64,000 bases of DNA from positions 1,984,001 to 2,048,000 of the forward strand of contig CBDEGP010000002.1 in assembly GCA_965237875.1 (NCBI GenBank), in the 5' to 3' direction. Each line of letters begins with the position of its first letter. Position 1 is the first letter of the stretch. The notes below the pieces were generated by a model. It did no database searches and was not told where the DNA came from. It worked only from the letters and a program-made list of their open reading frames with translations. The stretch comes from DAOUJI01 sp965237875. GTDB lineage: Bacteria > Chloroflexota > Dehalococcoidia > Lucifugimonadales > JAGWBF01. This document shows, piece after piece, positions 34,580 through 46,600 of this stretch. A program made the translations under genes and the position numbers.

Positions 34580-35328
34580 GACGCACCCCCCAGCCTAATA
34601 CAAGCCCGAAAAATCGGGGAGGGGGGTAGAACTATTGTGCAACAAGATGGCCCAAGGCGAGGCGACCACGGAGCCGGAAACGACCGGTTCGCCCGCTATC
34701 GCCAGTCCAGGTAGTCGTCTGTCGAACGGCAAAGTAATAGCTCCCTTCGATAAGGTCAGGGCACTCTCACTCTCACCCTACTCCTATTCGGGGTGTCATT
34801 CAAGGCATTTAGCAGTCTATGGCCTGCTTTCCTGGCCCGATTGGGGGAGTCAGTGAGGGCGGCTGCCTTTGCGGTGTTCCTACGCCAGCAGGGCCTCAGA
34901 CTACCCGGAGGCAGACCGGACGGGAGCGGCCAGCGGCAACTGTCGCCGGATACCGAAACCATCAGGGGATACCATGCGCCTGCCGCCTCTTCAGGCCATC
35001 CTTGCCTCTATGTCTACGCGGCCTCCCGTGCTACGATAAGTCCAGTCGAATCCGGCATGACCGGGCTTGTCTGCACCGAGGCGCGGCCCCGATAATGAGG
35101 GCTAAGGCCACGCCCGCGTCCGTCAACATCTGCTGGGGCGGCGCAACCGGGGGCGCTCTACCGGACCCAATCTTTCGATGCGATGAACGAACCTCCGGCC
35201 CCGTCGGGTCACAGGCTCGTTTAGCCGGGTTGGTTCTCCCGACCGGCTCCCGGCTCCCTAAAGCGTGACCTCCCAGCGAAAAGTTCCCCCGGAGCCGCAG
35301 CAGTCGCTGTTCCCCTGGGGCGGAGCTC
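34580..35328. other. Non-coding stretch with degenerate repeat
   Basis: 749 bp without a convincing gene. Short open frames lack ribosome sites. The distal half (35116-35318) is a member of a degenerate repeat family also seen at 57633-57795 (listed). Confidence 0.5.
35116..35318 (+). repeat. Degenerate IS-linked repeat, copy A
   Basis: It shares GCGTCCG-CAACATC followed by GGGGCGG near its start, and GACCTCCCAGCGAAAAGTTC at 35267-35286, with the copy at 57633-57795. The inner spacing is 151 bp here and 141 bp there. The final part (CCGGAGCCGCAGCA-TCGCTGTTC) is shared with 31098-31120. The element is not known to me. Confidence 0.6.
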
Positions 35329-35451
35329 ATGGCCGAGGAGCCGGTCAAGCCCAAGGGCCGCAACCGCAAGCCCGCTACCGCGTCACTGTTCGAGTGGGCG
35401 CTCAGCCTGGAGCAGGAACGGGAGGAGGAGTCGGTCGGCGTGGAGCGCTAG
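35329..35451 (+). CDS. Small ORF (40 aa), basic then acidic, IS-associated
   Basis: A 40-residue frame: MAEEPVKPKGRNRKPATASL, followed by FEWALSLEQ, an acidic Glu run (EREEES) and VGVER. A basic N-terminal half precedes an acidic amphipathic C-terminal helix. It sits inside the repeat family (copy A) with CGGAG just upstream, and a perfect 14-bp stem hairpin starts 16 bp after its stop. This suggests a transcribed mini-gene rather than chance. Function unknown. Confidence 0.45.
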   Translation: MAEEPVKPKGRNRKPATASLFEWALSLEQEREEESVGVER

Positions 35452-35466
35452 ACCGCAAATGCAACG

Positions 35467-35500
35467 GGGGCAGCCATCGTATTCCAACGATGGCTGCCCC
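35467..35500 (+). terminator. Strong hairpin after the 40-aa ORF
   Basis: GGGGCAGCCATCGT at 35467-35480 pairs perfectly with 35487-35500 across ATTCCA. No pure T-run follows, but TTTTCTTGTT lies 22 bp further. Likely terminator or part of a repeat palindrome. Confidence 0.6.
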
Positions 35501-35602
35501 TGCCTGTCCATGTATGCGGGCTTTTCTTGTTGCCCGTATTAAGATCGAGAGCGGTCCCTCTGCACAACTCCTCGGTTTGACGTGGTTCCCGCCCTGATTC
35601 TG

Positions 35603-35725
35603 TTAGAGGCCGCCCATTATCACCGCCGCCGTCGCCGCGCTGGTCAGCGACTCTTCGCTACCCGCGTCGTCGGTGAAGGTCACCCGCGACCGTATCGTGG
35701 ACACTGAAGGCCTCATTTGCCAGCC
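35603..35725 (-). pseudogene. C-terminal scrap of a Calx/Ig repeat protein
   Basis: A 40-codon minus frame reads TIRSRVTFTDDAGSEESLTS and ends TAAVIMGGL-stop. It matches the TIRAKVTFTDDAGDREQVSS segment of the giant protein's Ig-like domains (around 38700-38800). Only this piece survives, so a third member of the repeat-protein family was once here. Seen directly by comparing the two translations. Confidence 0.65.
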
Positions 35726-35791
35726 GCTCTAGGTCCCAGCCTGGCGCGAGATAGTGCAAGAATATCGATACTTATTCATCTTCACTATTAC

Positions 35792-35825
35792 TATAATAGA
35801 TGAACATATCTACACATCGTATAAT
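35792..35825 (+). promoter_or_regulatory. AT-rich promoter region for the esterase gene
   Basis: TATAAT occurs at 35792-35797 and again at 35820-35825, 64 and 36 bp before the ATG at 35861. The surrounding 80 bp is far more AT-rich than the genome. Minus-35 boxes are weak. Confidence 0.5.
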
Positions 35826-35860
35826 CATAAACGCTGAACTCGATTGGGAAGAGAGCAAAG

Positions 35861-36994
35861 ATGTCCGTCTCCGGGTTGACGCTGGGAATCATCGCCTTGG
35901 CGCTCGCCCTAGCTCTGGCGCTGGGATTCGCTCTTGCCGCCATCGACGTTATACCCTTATTCGCAGGCGTACTCGTTGCCATAGTCTGCATCATCGCCGG
36001 ACTGCTCCTCTCTGCGCTGGGCCTTTTCAGGCGCAAGCGCAGGGAAATGGGCATGAGAATGCCCGTATCGGCGCTGGCAGTGAACATCGTCGCACTCGGT
36101 GCAGTAGCGGTCGTAGTAGTTATGCTCTTGGACGAGTACCGAGAACCCACATACGAGGAAGCCGCCCAAGAGCTCACTGAGGAGGGCTTGACGGTTCACA
36201 CCATAGGCGGGGATCGTCCCGCTCTGCTGGTGCTGCCGTCCGGGTACGTTCCGCAGACTCCGCTGCCCCTCGTTCTCAGCTTGCACGGCTACACCAGCCA
36301 CTACATGTTTCAAGACTCCTACTTTGGATTGTCTCCACTGGTCAACTCGTATGGCTTCGCTCTGATACTTCCCAACGGTACACGCGATGAGAATGGCAAA
36401 CGCTTCTGGAACGCCACCGACTTATGCTGCGGCGTCACCGACAGCAAGCCTGACGACGTGGCTTATCTCACTGGACTGGTCGAAGAGGCAGCCGAGCGCG
36501 TCAGCGTAGACCGCGTATTTGCAGCCGGGTTATCCAACGGCGGGTTCATGTCCTATCGTCTCGCCTGCGAGAGTTTGCCCGGACTTGCGGCCATCGTCGT
36601 CGTGGCAGGTTCATCCTTTTCCGACCCGACGCGCTGCGCCTCCGCCGGTCCCATCTCCATCCTGCACGTACACGGGACCGGCGACGATATCGTCAAGATA
36701 GAGGGCGGGTCGAACCCCGATCTTGGAGAGGGGACCCACCCGGACGCCAGGGAGTTGGCGCGGCGCTGGGCCGAGCGCGCCGGGTGCGATCTTTCAGACG
36801 CGGAGAAGCTACCCAATCTTGACATAGACGCGAGGGCCGACGGCGATGAGACATCGGTAACCCGCTACGGCTCCGGCTGCCGGGGCAACCTGGCGGTCGA
36901 GTTTTGGGAGATGGAGTCGTCCCCCCACGTGCCACGTCTCACGCCCGACTTCGGACGACGCATCCTCGCCTGGCTGTTCGACTCTTCCGGGTAG
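35861..36994 (+). CDS. Membrane-anchored PHB-depolymerase/feruloyl-esterase-like hydrolase
   Basis: A 377-residue alpha/beta hydrolase. Three N-terminal hydrophobic helices (about residues 7-28, 34-54, 66-88) anchor it. The domain that follows has the family pattern: LVLSLHGYTSH (oxyanion), FWNATDLCCG, AAGLSNGGFMSYRLAC with the nucleophilic Ser (about residue 227), and a C-terminal HVPRLT His region. Extracellular poly(3-hydroxybutyrate) depolymerases, feruloyl and acetyl xylan esterases share this form; I cannot choose. It is flanked by mobile-element debris on both sides, so it may have been acquired. Confidence 0.87.
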   Translation: MSVSGLTLGIIALALALALALGFALAAIDVIPLFAGVLVAIVCIIAGLLLSALGLFRRKRREMGMRMPVSALAVNIVALGAVAVVVVMLLDEYREPTYEEAAQELTEEGLTVHTIGGDRPALLVLPSGYVPQTPLPLVLSLHGYTSHYMFQDSYFGLSPLVNSYGFALILPNGTRDENGKRFWNATDLCCGVTDSKPDDVAYLTGLVEEAAERVSVDRVFAAGLSNGGFMSYRLACESLPGLAAIVVVAGSSFSDPTRCASAGPISILHVHGTGDDIVKIEGGSNPDLGEGTHPDARELARRWAERAGCDLSDAEKLPNLDIDARADGDETSVTRYGSGCRGNLAVEFWEMESSPHVPRLTPDFGRRILAWLFDSSG

Positions 36995-37157
36995 CTCTCT
37001 ATACAGTTCTGGCTCAACTTCTGCCGACCCTGACAAGGACCTGGGCCACCCCCTAAGCGACTACCCCCGCGAATCGGGTCCTGTCTTACCGAAAGCCTGC
37101 ACAACATGAAATCGCTCGTGGGCCTAATAGACCAGCGGGTGCCGGCCCCTCGGCGCG

Positions 37158-37189
37158 GTCGTATGGGATAAGAGTCGTATGGGATAAGA
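37158..37189 (+). repeat. 16-bp tandem duplication
   Basis: GTCGTATGGGATAAGA appears twice in direct contact (37158-37173 and 37174-37189), inside the transposase debris. Confidence 0.8.
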
Positions 37190-37293
37190 CATGGAAAGTG
37201 TATCCACAGCATCGCAGGCACCTCATACGGCCGTCGGCCTCGTCCCGCTTTGGGATAGAACGGGCGGATACGCTCTTCCAGTTGACCCCTGGG

Positions 37294-37365
37294 AACACAC
37301 AGCGCCCGCACAGCAGCCTGGGCTTGCTCACCCCGGCAGCCTACGCCGCGGCGCTGGAAGGGACA
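37294..37365 (+). pseudogene. IS3-family transposase C-terminal tail
   Basis: NTQRPHSSLGLLTPAAYAAAL matches the conserved end of IS3/IS2-type transposases (YNTxRPHSSLGYLTPxEF). The DDE body is missing and the frame upstream is unrelated. A relic only. Confidence 0.75.
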
Positions 37366-37679
37366 GCAACCCGTCGGATTCTCATAGCAAGTGGACTTGC
37401 CATCTGGGACCGGTCAGTACAACCCCGAACGCACTCGACGACGGCTGTTCCGATTCTGGATCGCCTGCTCAGCGACACCTGCTCTTGATTTGGATCGGGT
37501 GCCCCAGGCTCAATTGCAGGGCTGTGGCCACTATTCCACTAATCAACCCCGAACCGTCCCAGTGGTGGGTTCTTCCACAATTGCCCGCTGAGAGCGTCGC
37601 CGGTGAGGGGTCGTATGTTGGCAAGGTCTAACCCGAAAACGGCGAGATCAGTTACACAGCCCGGACTTTCCCTGCCTGC

Positions 37680-40600
37680 TTAAGGTTCAACGTCGACGTA
37701 GTCGGACTGCTCGCCCGCTCCGGCTTCGTTGATGGCCTTAACCCGGTACGCGTACAGCGTGCCGGCCGGCGCACCAGTGTCGGTGTAAGTGGTGGCGGCG
37801 CTGCCGGTGTCTGACACGTAGACCTCCAGGGTTAACTCTCCTTCTTTGGGCCGGCGCCGTAGGATCTGATACCCGGTTACCGAATCGTCGTCGGGGGCGT
37901 CCCAAGTCAGCGTAATGGACCCGTCTCCGTTGGCCGTGCCCTGCAGGTTGCTGGGCGCCGGAGGTGGCGACTGGGGTTCCTCTTCCTGCTGGGCCGGCTG
38001 CCGGGGCGGACCAGCAATGCTCAGCGTCACTCTGTTGGAGAGCATCTTGTCGCCCGCGGTGCAGACGGCGCTGGCATCGGTGCAGTCCGTTGTGGGAGAC
38101 AGCACGATGCTGACCGCATCGTTCCCACTGGGAGTGATGGTGATCTCCCAGCGCATGTTGGGTGCCTCGCTGCTAGGCGTCAGGCGCCGGGCGCCGGTTA
38201 CCGACCCTCCAGTGACGTCGAGAACGTGGTCTCGAACGGCCGCGGGCTCCAAGGAGACTTCCTCGCTGAAGTGCATCTCGAGCGTGAAGGCGGTGGAGCC
38301 GTCATGGCTGTCCGGCCCGTCCTTGAGACCGCCGTACAGTGGTTGCGGTGTCTGCACGTAGACGGTGGGGCTGGTGACGGTTTCCTCGTAGCCTTCGTCA
38401 TCGGTGAAGCTGACCCTGACCTCGATTTCGTAACCAACGTCGGCGTCGGTGACCGCATAGGTGGAGCCAATAGCGTCGGAGATGTCGGTGTCCTCGTTTC
38501 CGTCGGTACGGATCCACTGGTAGGTGAAAGAGGCTCCGGCCATTCCGTTGACGTCAGCCACTCCCGACGTGTCGGCAGTCAGGGTCTGCCCCACGCTGGA
38601 CGTGCCGCTGATGGCGGGCCGGCCGGTGGCGCCCGTGTTCACTATCGGAGCGCTCTGTGCCTCACTAGAAGTCGGACAGGGGTTAATCTCTCCGTCTACA
38701 GCACATACTCTCGCCGTCATTGCGCTGGAGACCTGTTCGCGGTCGCCCGCATCGTCCGTGAAAGTTACTTTCGCCCGGATTGTCGCCCCTTCGTCGTTCC
38801 ACTGCAATGTGTACGTAGGGCCGTTGGCTCCGGCAATGTCGCCTCCGCCATCGCCATCAATGCGGACCCAATAGTAGTGAAGGGTCGAACCGGTCATGCC
38901 GTCCGGGTCACTGATGTTTGAAATGTCCATGGTCAACGTCATACCCACCTGTGTCCTACCACTCACGGTAAGCGGGCCTGTGGCAGGGCTGTTGGGCGTA
39001 ACAGGCGTGTACTCCTTGGCTGGGTCTGCTATTCCTTCAATACGGAAGGTCACGTCCATCCCTCCCCGGAATGGGAGGAATTCCGCTCCCTTCCACACAT
39101 AGGAGTCGTCTCCAACTCGTGTTGCGTCGCCAAAAGAGAGCCGGATACTACTCCCAACATGCAGCCTCCACTCTGCGGTATGGGCCTCGGACGGGGGCCT
39201 TGGTGCATCGAAAGTGAACCGGAACCTGGATTCCGCCGCCGAGCTTGGACGAACATCCGGCACGAAGTACAAGCCCCGGACACCATAGGTTATGCCGCCG
39301 TATGTGAACTCCTTGTCCACTTCATTCCATCCGGGCGAGCCTGAGCCCCATCTCGACGGAGGGCCGGACGCGATTTCCGCAAGCCCAACGGTGGCGCACC
39401 AGATGTCGTTCCCGCCACAGGAGTTCATCGACTCTTCGACATTCATCAGGGTGACCACCGCTGTTGCGGGAGACCCGGCGCTGAGCCCGGCCGGCAGGAC
39501 GCCGAATCCGAGGTGTACCATCTCGCCGTCATCCTCGACCGTGTCGTCGAAGGCGACGACGGTGAAGGTCTGGGAGGTCTCGCCTGCGGAGAACGTGACC
39601 GCATCAGGGACGCCGGACCAGTCGTCGGGAGTGGCGCCTCCGTCGCCTTCGGTCGTTAGAGGGACAGTAACGTCGACTGCGAGAGCCTCGCCCAGTTGTA
39701 CCTCCACCACTGCATCTTCGCCTCCCTCGGTGGCACTGTATTCGGATGCACCGAAGGCCACGGACACCGTCTCGTTGTCGTCCACCGTCACCGGAAGGTC
39801 CGCAGCCGCGCCGGCGTACTCGCCTCCGGCGGCGGTGTGGGACAGCGCGACCGTGTCGTCGATGGCGTCGGTGTCGTCCCCCGCCGTGACCGTCACCGTC
39901 TGCGCCGTGTTCCAAGTGGTCGTGGTGAAGGCCAGAGTGTCCGTCGCGCTCAGGCCGGTCAGCGTCAAGTCGGTGCCGGACTGACCCGAGACCGTCACGG
40001 TCACGGTTTCTGAGGGCTGGTGCGACAGCTTCACCGTGTAGCTATCGCCCGTGGTGTCTCCCTCCTCCACCGTCAGGGAGGTCTTGCTCAGGACCACTTC
40101 TGGAGTCTCATCATCGGTAACGGTTACTGGGAGGTTCGCAGCCGCACCGGCGTACTCCCCTCCCGCACTGGTGTGGGCCAGGGTGGCGGAGTCGTTGGCA
40201 GCGTCTTCATCTTCTCCCGCCTTGACCGTCACCGTCTGCGCGGTGCCCCAGTTCCCGGTGGTGAAGGTCAGCGTGTTCGTCGCGCTCAGGCCGGTCAGCG
40301 TCAGGTCGGTGCCGGACTGGCCGGAGACCGTCACCGTGACCTCCACCGACGGCTGGTGCGACAGCTTCACCGTGTAGCTATCGCCCGTGGTGGCTCCCTC
40401 CTCCACCGTCAGGGAGGTCTTGCTGAGCACCAGGGAGACGGTCTCGTTGTCGTCCACCGTCACCGCTAGGTCCGCTGACGCTCCGCCATACTCGCCACCG
40501 GTGGCGGCGTGGGCCAGCGTGACCGCGTCATCGATCGCATCAGTGTCCTGCCCCGCCTTCACCGTCACCGTCTGGACATCGTCCCAGGTGGTTGTGGTGA

Positions 40601-43600
40601 AGGTCAGCATGTCTGCGTTGCTCAGGCCGCCCAGCGTCAGGTCGGTGCCCGCATGGCCGCTGATGGTCACGGTCACGGTTTCTGAGGGCTGGTGCGACAG
40701 CTTAACCGTGTACTCAATGCCCGTGGTGGCTCCCTCCTCCACCGTCAGGGAGGTCCTGCTCAGCACTATGGAGACGGTCTCGTTGTCGTCCACCTTCACC
40801 GGAAGGTCCGCCGTCTTCCCGGCATACTCGCCGCCGGAGGAGGTGTGGACCAGCGTGACGGCGGCGTCGATCGCGTCGTTGTCCTCACCCGCCTTGACCG
40901 TCACCGTCTGCGCGTTGTCCCAGGTCTCTGTGGTGAAGGCCAGAGTGTCCGTCGCGCTCAGGCCGGTCAGCGTCAAGTCGGTGCCGGACTGACCCGAGAC
41001 CGTCACGGTCACGGTTTCTGAGGGCTGGTGCGACAGCTTCACCGTGTAGGTCTCGCCGCTGGCGTCTCCCTCCTCCACGGTCAAGGAAGACTTGCTCAGG
41101 ACCAGGGAGACGGTCTCGTTGTCGTCCACCGTCACCGCCAGGTCCGCTGACGCTCCGCCATACTCGCCGCCCGCAGCGGTGTGGACCAGCGCGACGGTGT
41201 CGTCGATGGCGTCGTTGTCCTCACCCGCCTTGACCGTCACCGTCTGCGCGTTGTCCCAGGTCTCTGTGGTGAAGGTCAGCGTGTCTGCGTTGCTCAGGCC
41301 GGTCAGCGTCAGGTCCGTGCCCGCCTGCCCGCTCACCGTCACGGTCACGTCCACCGACGGCTGATGCGACAGCTTCACCGTGTACTCAACGCCCGTGGTG
41401 GCTCCCTCCTCCACCGTCAGGGAGGTCCTGCTCAGCACTATGGAGACGGTCTCGTTGTCGTCCACGGTCACCGCCAGGTCCGCCGACACCCCGGCGTACT
41501 CGCCGCCGGCGGCGGTGTGGACCAGCGCGACGGTGTCGTCGATGGCATCGTTGTCCTCACCCGCCTTGACGGTCACCGTCTGGACCTCGCTCCAGGTGGT
41601 CGTGGTGAAGGCCAGCGTGTTCGTCGCGCTCAACCCGGTCAGGGTCAGATCGGTACCGGACTGACCCGAGACCCTCACGGTCACGGTTTCTGAGGGCTGG
41701 TGCGACAGCTTCACGGTGTAGGTCTCGCCGCTGGCGTCCTCCTCCTCCACCGTCAGGGAGGTCTTGCTCAGCACTATGGAGACGGTCTCGTTGTCGTCCA
41801 CGGCAACGGGCAGATTGGCTGCCTTGCCGGCGTACTCGCCTCCGGCGGCGGTGTGGACCAGCGCGACGGTGTCGTCGATGGCGTCGTTGTCCTCACCCGC
41901 CTTGACCGTCACCGTCTGCGCGTTGTCCCAGGTCTCTGTGGTGAAGGTCAGCGTGTCTGCGTTGCTCAGGCCGGTCAGCGTCAGGTCCGTGCCGGACTGA
42001 CCCGAGACCGTCACGGTCACGTCCACCGACGGCTGGTGGGACAGCTTCACCGTGTACTCAATGCCCGTGGTGGCTCCCTCCTCCACCGTCAGGGAAGTCT
42101 TGCTCAGGACCAGGGAGACGGTCTCGTTGTCGTCCACGGTCACCGCCAGGTCTGCCGTCGCGCCGGCGTACTCCCCTCCCGCACCGGTGTGGACCAGGGT
42201 GACGGCGTCGTTGGCGGCGTCTTCGTCCTGCCCCGCCGTGACCGTCACCGTCTGGACCTCGCTCCAGTTGGTTGTGGTGAAGGTCAGCGTGTTCGCCCCG
42301 CTCAGGCCGCCCAGCGTCAGGTCGGTGCCCGCATGGCCGCTGATGGTCACGGTCACGGTTTCTGAGGGCTGGTGCGACAGCTTCACGGTGTAGGTCTCGC
42401 CGCCGGCGTCCTCCTCCTCTACCGTCAGGGAGGTCTCGCTGAGGACCAGCGCCGCCGTCTCGTCGTCGTCCACCGTCACCGGAAGGTCCGCCGTCTTCCC
42501 GGCATACTCTCCGCCGGAGGAGGTGTGGGCCAAGGTGACCGAGTCGTTGGCGGCGTCTTCATCGTCTCCCGCCTTCACCGTCACCGTCTGCGCCTCGCTC
42601 CAGTTGGTCGTGGTGAAGGTCAGGGTGTTGCTGGCGCTCAACCCGGTCAGCGTCAGATCGGTCCCTGCCTGACCGCTAACGGTCACGGTCACGTCCGTTG
42701 ACGGCTGGTGGGAGAGCTTCACCGTGTAGGTCTCGCCGCCGGCGTCTCCTTCCTCCACCGTCAGGGAGGTCTCGCTGAGGACCAGCGCCGCCGTCTCGTC
42801 GTCGTCCACCGTCACCGGAAGGTCCGCCGTCTTCCCGGCATACTCTCCGCCGGAGGAGGTGTGGGCCAAGGTGACCGAGTCGTTGGCGGCGTCTTCATCG
42901 TCTCCCGCCTTCACCGTCACCGTCTGCGCCTCGCTCCAGTTGGTCGTGGTGAAGGTCAGGGTGTTGCTGGCGCTCAACCCGGTCAGCGTCAGATCGGTCC
43001 CTGCCTGACCGCTAACGGTCACGGTCACGTCCGTTGACGGCTGGTGGGAGAGCTTCACCGTGTAGGTCTCGCCGCCGGCGTCTCCTTCCTCCACCGTCAG
43101 GGAAGCCTTGCTCAGGACTATGGACACGGTCTCGTTGTCGTCCACCGTCACCGCCAGGTCCGCCGTCTTCCCGGCGTACTCGCCGCCGGAGGAGGTGTGG
43201 ACCAGCGCGACCGTGTCGTCGATTGCGTCGGTGTCGTCCCCCGCCGTGACCGTCACCGTCTGCGCGTTGTCCCAGGTCCCGGTCGTGAAGGTCAGCGTGT
43301 CTGCGTTGCTCAGGCCGGTCAGCGCCAGGTCGGTCCCTGCCTGACCGCTGACGATCACGATCACGTCCACCGACGGCTGATGCGACAGCTTCACCGTGTA
43401 GGTCTCACCCGTGGTGTCCTCTTCCTCCACCGTCAGGGAGGTCTCGCTGAGGACCAGCGCCGCCGTCTCGTTGTCGTCCACCGTCACCGGAAGGTCCGCC
43501 GTCTTCCCGGCATACTCTCCGCCGGAGGAGGTGTGGGCCAAGGTGACCGAGTCGTTGGCGGCGTCTTCATCGTCTCCCGCCTTCACCGTCACCGTCTGCG

Positions 43601-46600
43601 CCTCGCTCCAGTTGGTCGTGGTGAAGGTCAGGGTGTTCGTCGCGCTCAACCCGGTCAGCGTCAGGTCCGTGCCGGACTGACCCGAGACCGTCACCGTCAC
43701 CGTCTCCGACGGCTGGTGCGACAGCTTCACGGTGTAGGTCTCGCCGCCGGCGTCCTCCTCCTCCACCGTCAGGGAGGTCTTGCTGAGCACCAGGGAGACG
43801 GTCTCGTTGTCGTCCACGGTCACCGCTAGGTCCGCTGACGCTCCGCCATACTCGCCACCGCTGGCGGCGTGGACCAGCGTGACCACGTCGTCGATTGCGT
43901 CGTTGTCCTCACCCGCCTTCACGGTCACCGTCTGCTCCGTGTCCCAAGTGGTCGTGGTGAAGGTCAGCGTGTTCGCCCCGCTCAGGCCGGTCAGCGTCAA
44001 GTCGGTCCCTGCCTGGCCGGAGACCGTCACGGTCACCGTCTCCGACGGCTGGTGCGACAGCGTCACGGTGTAGGTCTCGCCGCTGGCGTCCTCCTCTTCC
44101 ACGGTCAAGGAAGACTTGCTCAGGACCAGGGAGACGGTCTCGTTGTCATTCACCGTTACCGCTAGGTCCGCTGACGCTCCGCCATACTCGCCACCGGTGG
44201 CGGTGTGGACCAGCGCGACGGTGTCGTCGATGGCGTCGTTGTCCTCACCCGCCTTGACGGTCACCGTCTGGACCTCGCTCCAGTTGGTTGTGGTGAAGGT
44301 CAGGGTGTTCGCCCCGCTCAGGCCGGTCAGCGTCAGGTCGGTCCCTGCCTGGCCGGAGACCGTCACGGTCACCGTCTCCGACGGCTGGTGCGACAGCGTC
44401 ACGGTGTAGGTCTCGCCGCTGGCGTCCTCCTCTTCCACGGTCAAGGAAGACTTGCTCAGGACCAGGGAGACGGTCTCGTTGTCATTCACCGTTACCGCTA
44501 GGTCCGCTGACGCTCCGCCATACTCACCGCCGGAGGAGGTGTGGGACAGCGCGACCGTGTCGTCGATTGCGTCGTTGTCTTCTCCCGCCTTCACCGTCAC
44601 CGTCTGCGCCGTGTCCCAGGTGGTCGTGGTGAAGGTCAACGTGTTCGTCGCGCTCAGGCCGGTCAGCGTCAAGTCGGTCCCTGCCTGGCCGCTCACCGTC
44701 ACCGTCACCGTCTCAGTGGGTTCGTGGGACAGCTTCACGGTGTAGGTCTCGCCGCTGGCGTCCTCCTCCTCCACCGTCAGGGAGGTCTTCGAGAGCACCA
44801 CTGCTGGCGTCTCGTCGTCGGTTATGGTGATCAACACAGACGACACTTTCAGGCCCGGCGTGAAGCCCCGGATCTCCAGGCTCTCGTCTCCCTCAACAAT
44901 GGAGTCGTCGATGGGTGACAATACCACCACAGTCTCGCCCTCCGACTCACCGGCCGATATCGTCAGTGTGTCGCCGAGCACCGAGTAGTCCGTAGCCGCA
45001 GCTGGAGACCTTGCTGAAGACTCTGTTTCTGAAGATCTTGCTAATAATAAGAACGCCGTTGTTGAAGAACGTGGCGAAAACCTCGTTGTTGAAGCCCTTG
45101 TTTGAAACTCCGCCGCTGAAGGTCCTACTGAGGACCCTAAAGTAGGCACGTCGAACGACAGAGAGACTTGCGTCGAGATAGCTCGCTTGCTGTCGCCCTC
45201 GACTATCGCGGTCACCCTGAGTTGCTGCGACCCTCCGCCCTCGGAAACGGTGTCTCTGTCAAGGACCAAAGTTATCTCTGTAGGCTTCTCTTCGTCGTCG
45301 GCGATGGATATTCGCACTCCCCTTACGGACAGCCCCGGGTCCTCGTTGCTCCCGCGGATTGCCACCGTCTCCGTCTCTTCGTAGATATCGTCGTTCACCA
45401 AGGTAAGGGACAGGGAGGCCGTGCCGCTCACCTGACCGGCCGGAATGGTCAGCGCTGAGCCCGAGCCGGCGGTATAGTCCGGGCCGGCCACGGCTGACAC
45501 ATCGTGAACAGACAGCGTTACCGCTGTGTCGGCCGGCCGAGCCCCGCCTCCCGCCAACGTCGCCGTAACCTGAATCTGGACTTGGCCTTTGTGTTCGGCG
45601 ACTCCTCCCGGCGACGCCGACAATTCAATGCGGTCCGGCTCCCGGTCGTCGTCCTCGATAGTCAGCAGGGCCGGCGTTACTTCGAACTCAAGGGACATTC
45701 CTGACACCTGAGCCGTCTCATCGCCTTCCGCCAAGATGTCGTCCGTCGCAGTAAACTCGAGCATGGCCGTCCCAGTGGACTCGCCCGCGGGGATGGTCAG
45801 TGTCACGTCGGCTACTGTGTAGTCGACATTGTTGGTCGCGGCGACGGTGGCCTCGCCGTCCTCATCCTCCGCCGACATGCTCACGCCCTCCACGAACAGC
45901 GGTATCTTGGTCTCCACTGAGCGCCGGTCGCCGCCGGTGAGGGTCCCCGTAACCGCCAGGGCCGTCGTGCCCGCGCCTTCGGTCACCGAGGCGGGGGAGA
46001 TGGTCAGGGAGATGCCGGTGGGCGGGTCGTCGTCGTCGGTGATCCTCACTATCGCCTGGGTGACGTCGAAGCCTCTGGCGGATCCGACTATCCTCACCCT
46101 TTCGCCGTCCCCGGCAATTTCGTCGTTGGCAGGGGTCATGGTCACGGTGGTGGTCCCGCTTGCCTGCCCGGAGGGGATGGTCAGGGTGACGGAGGCTGGC
46201 TGGCTGCCGTCTTCCTGCGCGGCGACGCTGCCTTTCAAACTCAGATCGACCGCCACGTCGGCCACCAGCCGCGTTGGACCGTCCAGTGTGGCGGTCACGG
46301 CAAGGTCCGTCTCACCGGCATCCTCATCCACGCTCTCCGGCGTGGCAGTCAGCGTGATGGACGTGGGAGCTGTGTCGTCGTCCACGATTGTGGCCACGGC
46401 GGACGCGATGCCCAAGGCGACCGCTGTCGACGTTTGCGGGTCGGCCCCCTTCATGGCGTTCTTCAAGACGACGTTGAAAGTCTCGTCGCCCTCGACCAGA
46501 TTGTCTTCCACGGTTGACACCGTGAACGTGCCGGATGTGTCCCCGGCGGAAATGGTCAACGTGCCTGACGCTTTGGAGTAGTCGACGCCCTTCGAGTCCG

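Larger units (their letters stand above)
36995..37679. other. IS-derived intergenic debris
   Basis: 685 bp with no intact gene. It holds a 16-bp tandem duplication (37158-37189) and a short IS3-type transposase tail (37294-37365), listed separately. Nothing else is convincing. Confidence 0.5.

Noticed and set aside
37191..37631. Longer open frames around the IS3 relic
   Set aside because: Only the short NTQRPHSSLG segment looks like transposase; the rest of the frames have no similarity, no start signals and cross the duplication.
40020..44501. Several plus-strand open frames of 90-260 codons in the repeat array, plus strand
   Set aside because: They repeat every 336 bp as reverse-complement shadows of the Calx-like units.
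39769..44820. A regular array of repeats with 336-bp spacing, at first look like a large repeat locus or CRISPR-like array
   Set aside because: Period is 336 bp, uninterrupted, fully in frame and translates to 112-residue domains; there are no short repeats with unique spacers and no cas genes.
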